From positions 378,859,633-378,923,632 of the forward strand of contig NC_053039.3 in NCBI RefSeq assembly GCF_002575655.3: a DNA stretch of 64,000 bases, in the 5' to 3' direction. A program made the translations under genes and the position numbers. Source of the DNA: Aegilops tauschii subsp. strangulata (Eukaryota > Streptophyta > Magnoliopsida > Poales > Poaceae). This document shows, piece after piece, positions 61,700 through 64,000 of the stretch; positions within the stretch are counted from its first letter, which is position 1, and each line of letters starts with the position of its first letter. A model generated the notes under the pieces. That model made no database searches. It was not told where the DNA came from and worked only from the letters and a program-made list of their open reading frames with translations.

Positions 61700-62101
61700 A
61701 GCGCACAAATGATAGTGGGTGTTTAGCCACTTTGTTCAAAACTTGGGAGAATTAGCATTCACGTTTGCCCTAGGCCCTGGCAACTAAATTCAAATCCAAT
61801 TTGTATTTGATTACGAATATCCACAGATAATTCTACGTTTTGTTATTTATTTCTTCAAAACAACAACAAGGATTTATTCCACCTTTATATATGATTATGA
61901 TTTAGAAATGCCGCGATCTTTGAATTCTGTAGGTTGGATACACTTTAAGTCAAACAGTTATTTCATCCAATACAATATGCTCACACGAAAAACAGTTCAC
62001 CTTATGTCAATCATACAAGTACTGTGGATTACCTCGCCTAAAAAATTCAGATCATTATGTCGGGTGGTTGGTGCGACATATGCCAACGGATGGCTTATCA
62101 T
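61700..62101. other. Unassigned 400 bp
   Basis: AT-rich stretch between the direct repeats and the Gypsy LTR. No gene, terminus or repeat was recognised. Confidence 0.5.
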
Positions 62102-63225
62102 TGTGGGTGCCAATAAGACGTCGCCGGTGCCTGGAAACGGGATGAGGCGAAGACATGCACGCCGGCGGATCTTACCCAGGTTCGGGGCTCTCCGAGGAGA
62201 TAACACCCCTAGTCCTGCTCTGTGGGGTCTCCGCATGATCACTAGATCGGTGAAAGTAGCTACAATCGCTCCTAGAGCTGTTTGGTTCAAGGGAGAAGAA
62301 GAACAAGGCTAGCTCTTACTTCTCTCTCTCTATGGTGTGTGTGCTATGCTTAGAAGCCAACCCTTTGCATGGGTGCTCTGGGGGGTTTATATAGGCCTAC
62401 CCCCCAGGGGTACAATTTTAATCCGGCTGGGCTCTGGTCCCAGCCGTCAGTGTCTACGCTCGCCGGCTTCTACGCTGGCTATTGGGGCCCGCCGACTGGT
62501 GGGTCCCGCCGGCTGCTGGCCTCTTGGTCGACAGCCCGGCCCCACCGCCTAGGGTCTTGTCGGCGGCTGCTTACTGTAGCCTCGCCCCTGATGACGAGGG
62601 GTTTGTGGAGGTAAGCGTGGCTACAGTGGGCCGCCTCAGGGGCTCTCACTGTAGCCTTACCTCGTCTTGTCTCCTTATTGGGGCGCATGCTTCGAGGAAG
62701 GGAGTAGCCGGCTTCTGGGGGCCGGCTACGCCCTTGGCCGACTGGGGGAGGCCAGGCCCCCTTCACGCCTCTCTCTGGCTGAAGGGGCCTGCCGCTTGTG
62801 GGCCGTACGAGAGTCTGTCGTGGGTGACGTCGAGGCTAGCATGGCTACAGTGCCGAGCCGAACGGGAGACGAACGTCCCGTACGGCCTCCTGTGGGCATG
62901 CCTGCCTCGGGCTTCGGGGGTAGTGGGCCGTACTGTGGCCACACCCCGTCTTGTCACCGTTATGTGGGTGTAGCTTTGGTGGTCGTGATCATGGCCGGCT
63001 TCTTGGAGTCGGCGCTCTTCGAGGCCGGCTTCCTGGAGTCGGCCACCCCGCGGATATCCTGAGAGGTCGCCGAGGCTGGGCCGCCTCCCGTGAGTCGGCT
63101 TCGGGGGTAGTCGGCCAGGGGAGGTGGTCCAATGCTTGGAATGCTCGGAGGCCCAAAGGCCTGACAATTTCCGCAGAAGAACCAGGGGTAGTCGGTTTGG
63201 CTATCCGTGGCCATTTACTCCGACA
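62102..63225 (-). repeat. Gypsy 3' LTR
   Basis: About 1.12 kb, GC-rich, with GCCGGCTTC-type internal repeats (62460-63110) and the CCCAGGTTCGGGGCTCTC segment near 62175 that is common in Triticeae Gypsy LTRs. Confidence 0.75.
62386..62394 (-). promoter_or_regulatory. TATA box of Gypsy LTR
   Basis: The complement reads CTATATAAA; GGGGGG and CCCCCC runs lie on its two sides. Confidence 0.55.
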
Positions 63226-63673
63226 GTAGTCCCCGAAGCTGATTGGGCTTCGAGGTTGAGTAAGAGTCGAGAAGCTCGATCAGCTTCCTATCTTACAAGT
63301 CGGCAGCCGGGAGCCGGCTTTGTTTAGGCGTGCCGCCTTGGTCGAAAACTTCGGAGTCGGAGGGCGGGAGCTCGCCAGTCCATGCGCCGGGCCGCGGGCC
63401 GGCCACTTGCTGTCCGCGAACCACGTGGCCCTTCTTGGCCGGAAAGCCTGCCAGCCCACGCGTGCGACGGGACGTCGCCGCAGGGCGGGGGCCCGCCACG
63501 TCCGCGCCCGGGCTCAGGCGCGGATTCTCTGCATCCGAAACCGCCCGCACGTCTCCTTGCGGCAGTTTCGGCTCGCCTTTAGGGCGTAATAATCGCGAGG
63601 CGTGGGGGTAATGGGTGCAGTTAATCCCACGTCTCCCCCTACGTTCGGCCTTGCCGGCCGTGCCTCGCGAAGC

Positions 63674-63680
63674 TATAAGT
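63674..63680 (+). promoter_or_regulatory. TATA box of antisense ORF
   Basis: TATAAGT in GC-rich surroundings, 146 bp before the ATG at 63820; the spacing fits a plant 5' UTR of about 110-115 bases. Confidence 0.5.
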
Positions 63681-63819
63681 AGGGGGAGGTGGAGGGCGGC
63701 AGGCTCTCGCACGCTCCTCCCCCTTCCACCATCTTCCTTCGCTCGCCGTTTCTTGCAACAGCGCCTTGCCGCCGCGCTCTTCGACCACACGTTCCTCCAC
63801 CGCCGGGCTCGTTTTCGCC

Positions 63820-64000
63820 ATGCCTCCCGCCACGGAGCAGTATGGCGGGGATTGGGACGGCTCCAACGTCCACGAGGATCACGTCGAGTACCTCCGCAAC
63901 ACGCGGCGGCTGCCCGGCGCGGACAAGGTGGAGGTCCGTCTCGCGCCGGCGAAGGAAATTACGCCGGAGCCACAGGAGGGCGAGCGGGTGGTCTTCCGTT
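63820..64000 (+). CDS. Antisense ORF in Gypsy element, PF04195-like (start only)
   Basis: Starts at ATG 63820 (context CGCCATGCC) and is open to the window end (60 codons). It begins MPPATEQYGGDWDGSNVHED, followed by a VEYLRNTRRLPG stretch and an acidic GERVVF segment. From memory this is the N-terminal signature of the plant 'putative gypsy type transposon' proteins (PF04195), encoded in some Gypsy elements between pol and the 3' LTR and in the opposite direction to gag-pol. Here the LTR is on the minus strand and the ORF on the plus, consistent with that layout. Its role in the element is not established. It has its own TATA-like box at 63674. Confidence 0.6.
   Translation, partial: MPPATEQYGGDWDGSNVHEDHVEYLRNTRRLPGADKVEVRLAPAKEITPEPQEGERVVFR

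Larger units (their letters stand above)
46079..62101. mobile_element. CACTA element, left end present, right end not found
   Basis: The left terminus CACTACAAAAAAATACAC at 46079 is preceded by CGG (candidate 3-bp duplication). Subterminal sequence has the inverted pair CACTTCCGTGATGATA (46094-46109) and its complement (46230-46245). A Copia element splits it at 46254; it resumes at 55780 with CACGTGTAAAATT-type and GGCCCGTTAATAG-type repeats well known in a wheat CACTA family. No TNP2 domain is visible. The right end was looked for up to 62101, where a Gypsy LTR begins, and not found, so the limit given is an outer bound. Confidence 0.6.
62102..64000 (-). mobile_element. Gypsy retrotransposon, 3' end (minus strand), runs off window
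   Basis: The LTR at 62102-63225 has the right edge ACTCCGACA, whose complement TGTCGGAGT is the LTR start. Outside it the complement of a polypurine tract (CTTCGGGGACTAC) shows that the internal region lies to the right. Reverse TATA at 62386-62394. Internal sequence 63226-64000 holds a plus-strand, thus antisense, ORF. The left edge is 62102 or 62104 (TG either way); no duplication can be checked. Confidence 0.75.

Noticed and set aside
62482..63229. Long GC-rich frames on both strands in the Gypsy LTR
   Set aside because: They overlap each other in opposite directions, lie in an LTR and follow from low stop frequency in GC-rich sequence.

Overview
The window reads as intergenic, repeat-dominated DNA of a grass of the wheat tribe (Triticeae: wheat, Aegilops, rye or barley type). 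The basis is the co-occurrence of BARE/Angela-type Copia LTRs (the strand-reversed ends carry the GCCCTAGAGGCAATAAT signature), Ty3-Gypsy LTRs opening TGATACGTCTCC with a tRNA-Asp primer site, several CACTA transposons and Stowaway MITEs. I see no ordinary host gene, rRNA, tRNA gene or CRISPR array. Every coding region I can support lies inside a mobile element. Family names come from recalled sequence signatures, since no database search was possible.

Layout. (1) 1-19305: a non-autonomous Gypsy-type array, internal-LTR-internal-LTR. A 10.4-kb CACTA element (3179-13605, TSD AAG) is inserted into its only ORF. That CACTA encodes a TNP2 transposase and a second, TNPA/Transposase_24-like protein. 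(2) 19306-19573: the right end of another CACTA. (3) 19574-32910: the right part of a CACTA-like element whose terminal gene encodes a B3-like domain. It is split by a related, inverted element (20088-30577, TSD CCT) that carries its own B3-like gene, a Pro/Ala-rich ORF and a DUF295/F-box-like gene, but no transposase that I can see. (4) 32911-38615: Gypsy fragments with two solo LTRs in opposite orientation (33738-35338 and 35742-37354), an LTR fragment and another Gypsy LTR. (5) 38616-46078: a decayed minus-strand BARE/Angela Copia. (6) 46079-62101: a CACTA element (left end present, right end not found). It is split by a young minus-strand Copia (46255-55774, TSD CTTCC, LTRs about 1% different), contains GGCC-rich repeats and two Stowaway MITEs, and has a possible multi-exon minus-strand gene. 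(7) 62102-64000: the 3' LTR of a minus-strand Gypsy element, followed by the start of an antisense (plus-strand) ORF that runs off the window.

Inferred order of insertion on the left: Gypsy LTR (flank at 32911), then the outer B3-CACTA, then both the CACTA ending at 19573 and the inverted inner B3-CACTA, then the Gypsy array, then the TNP2 CACTA. The possible novelty is concentrated in the transposase-less B3/DUF295-carrying CACTA family, a long foldback upstream of TNP2, and a recently moved Copia with dead coding capacity.
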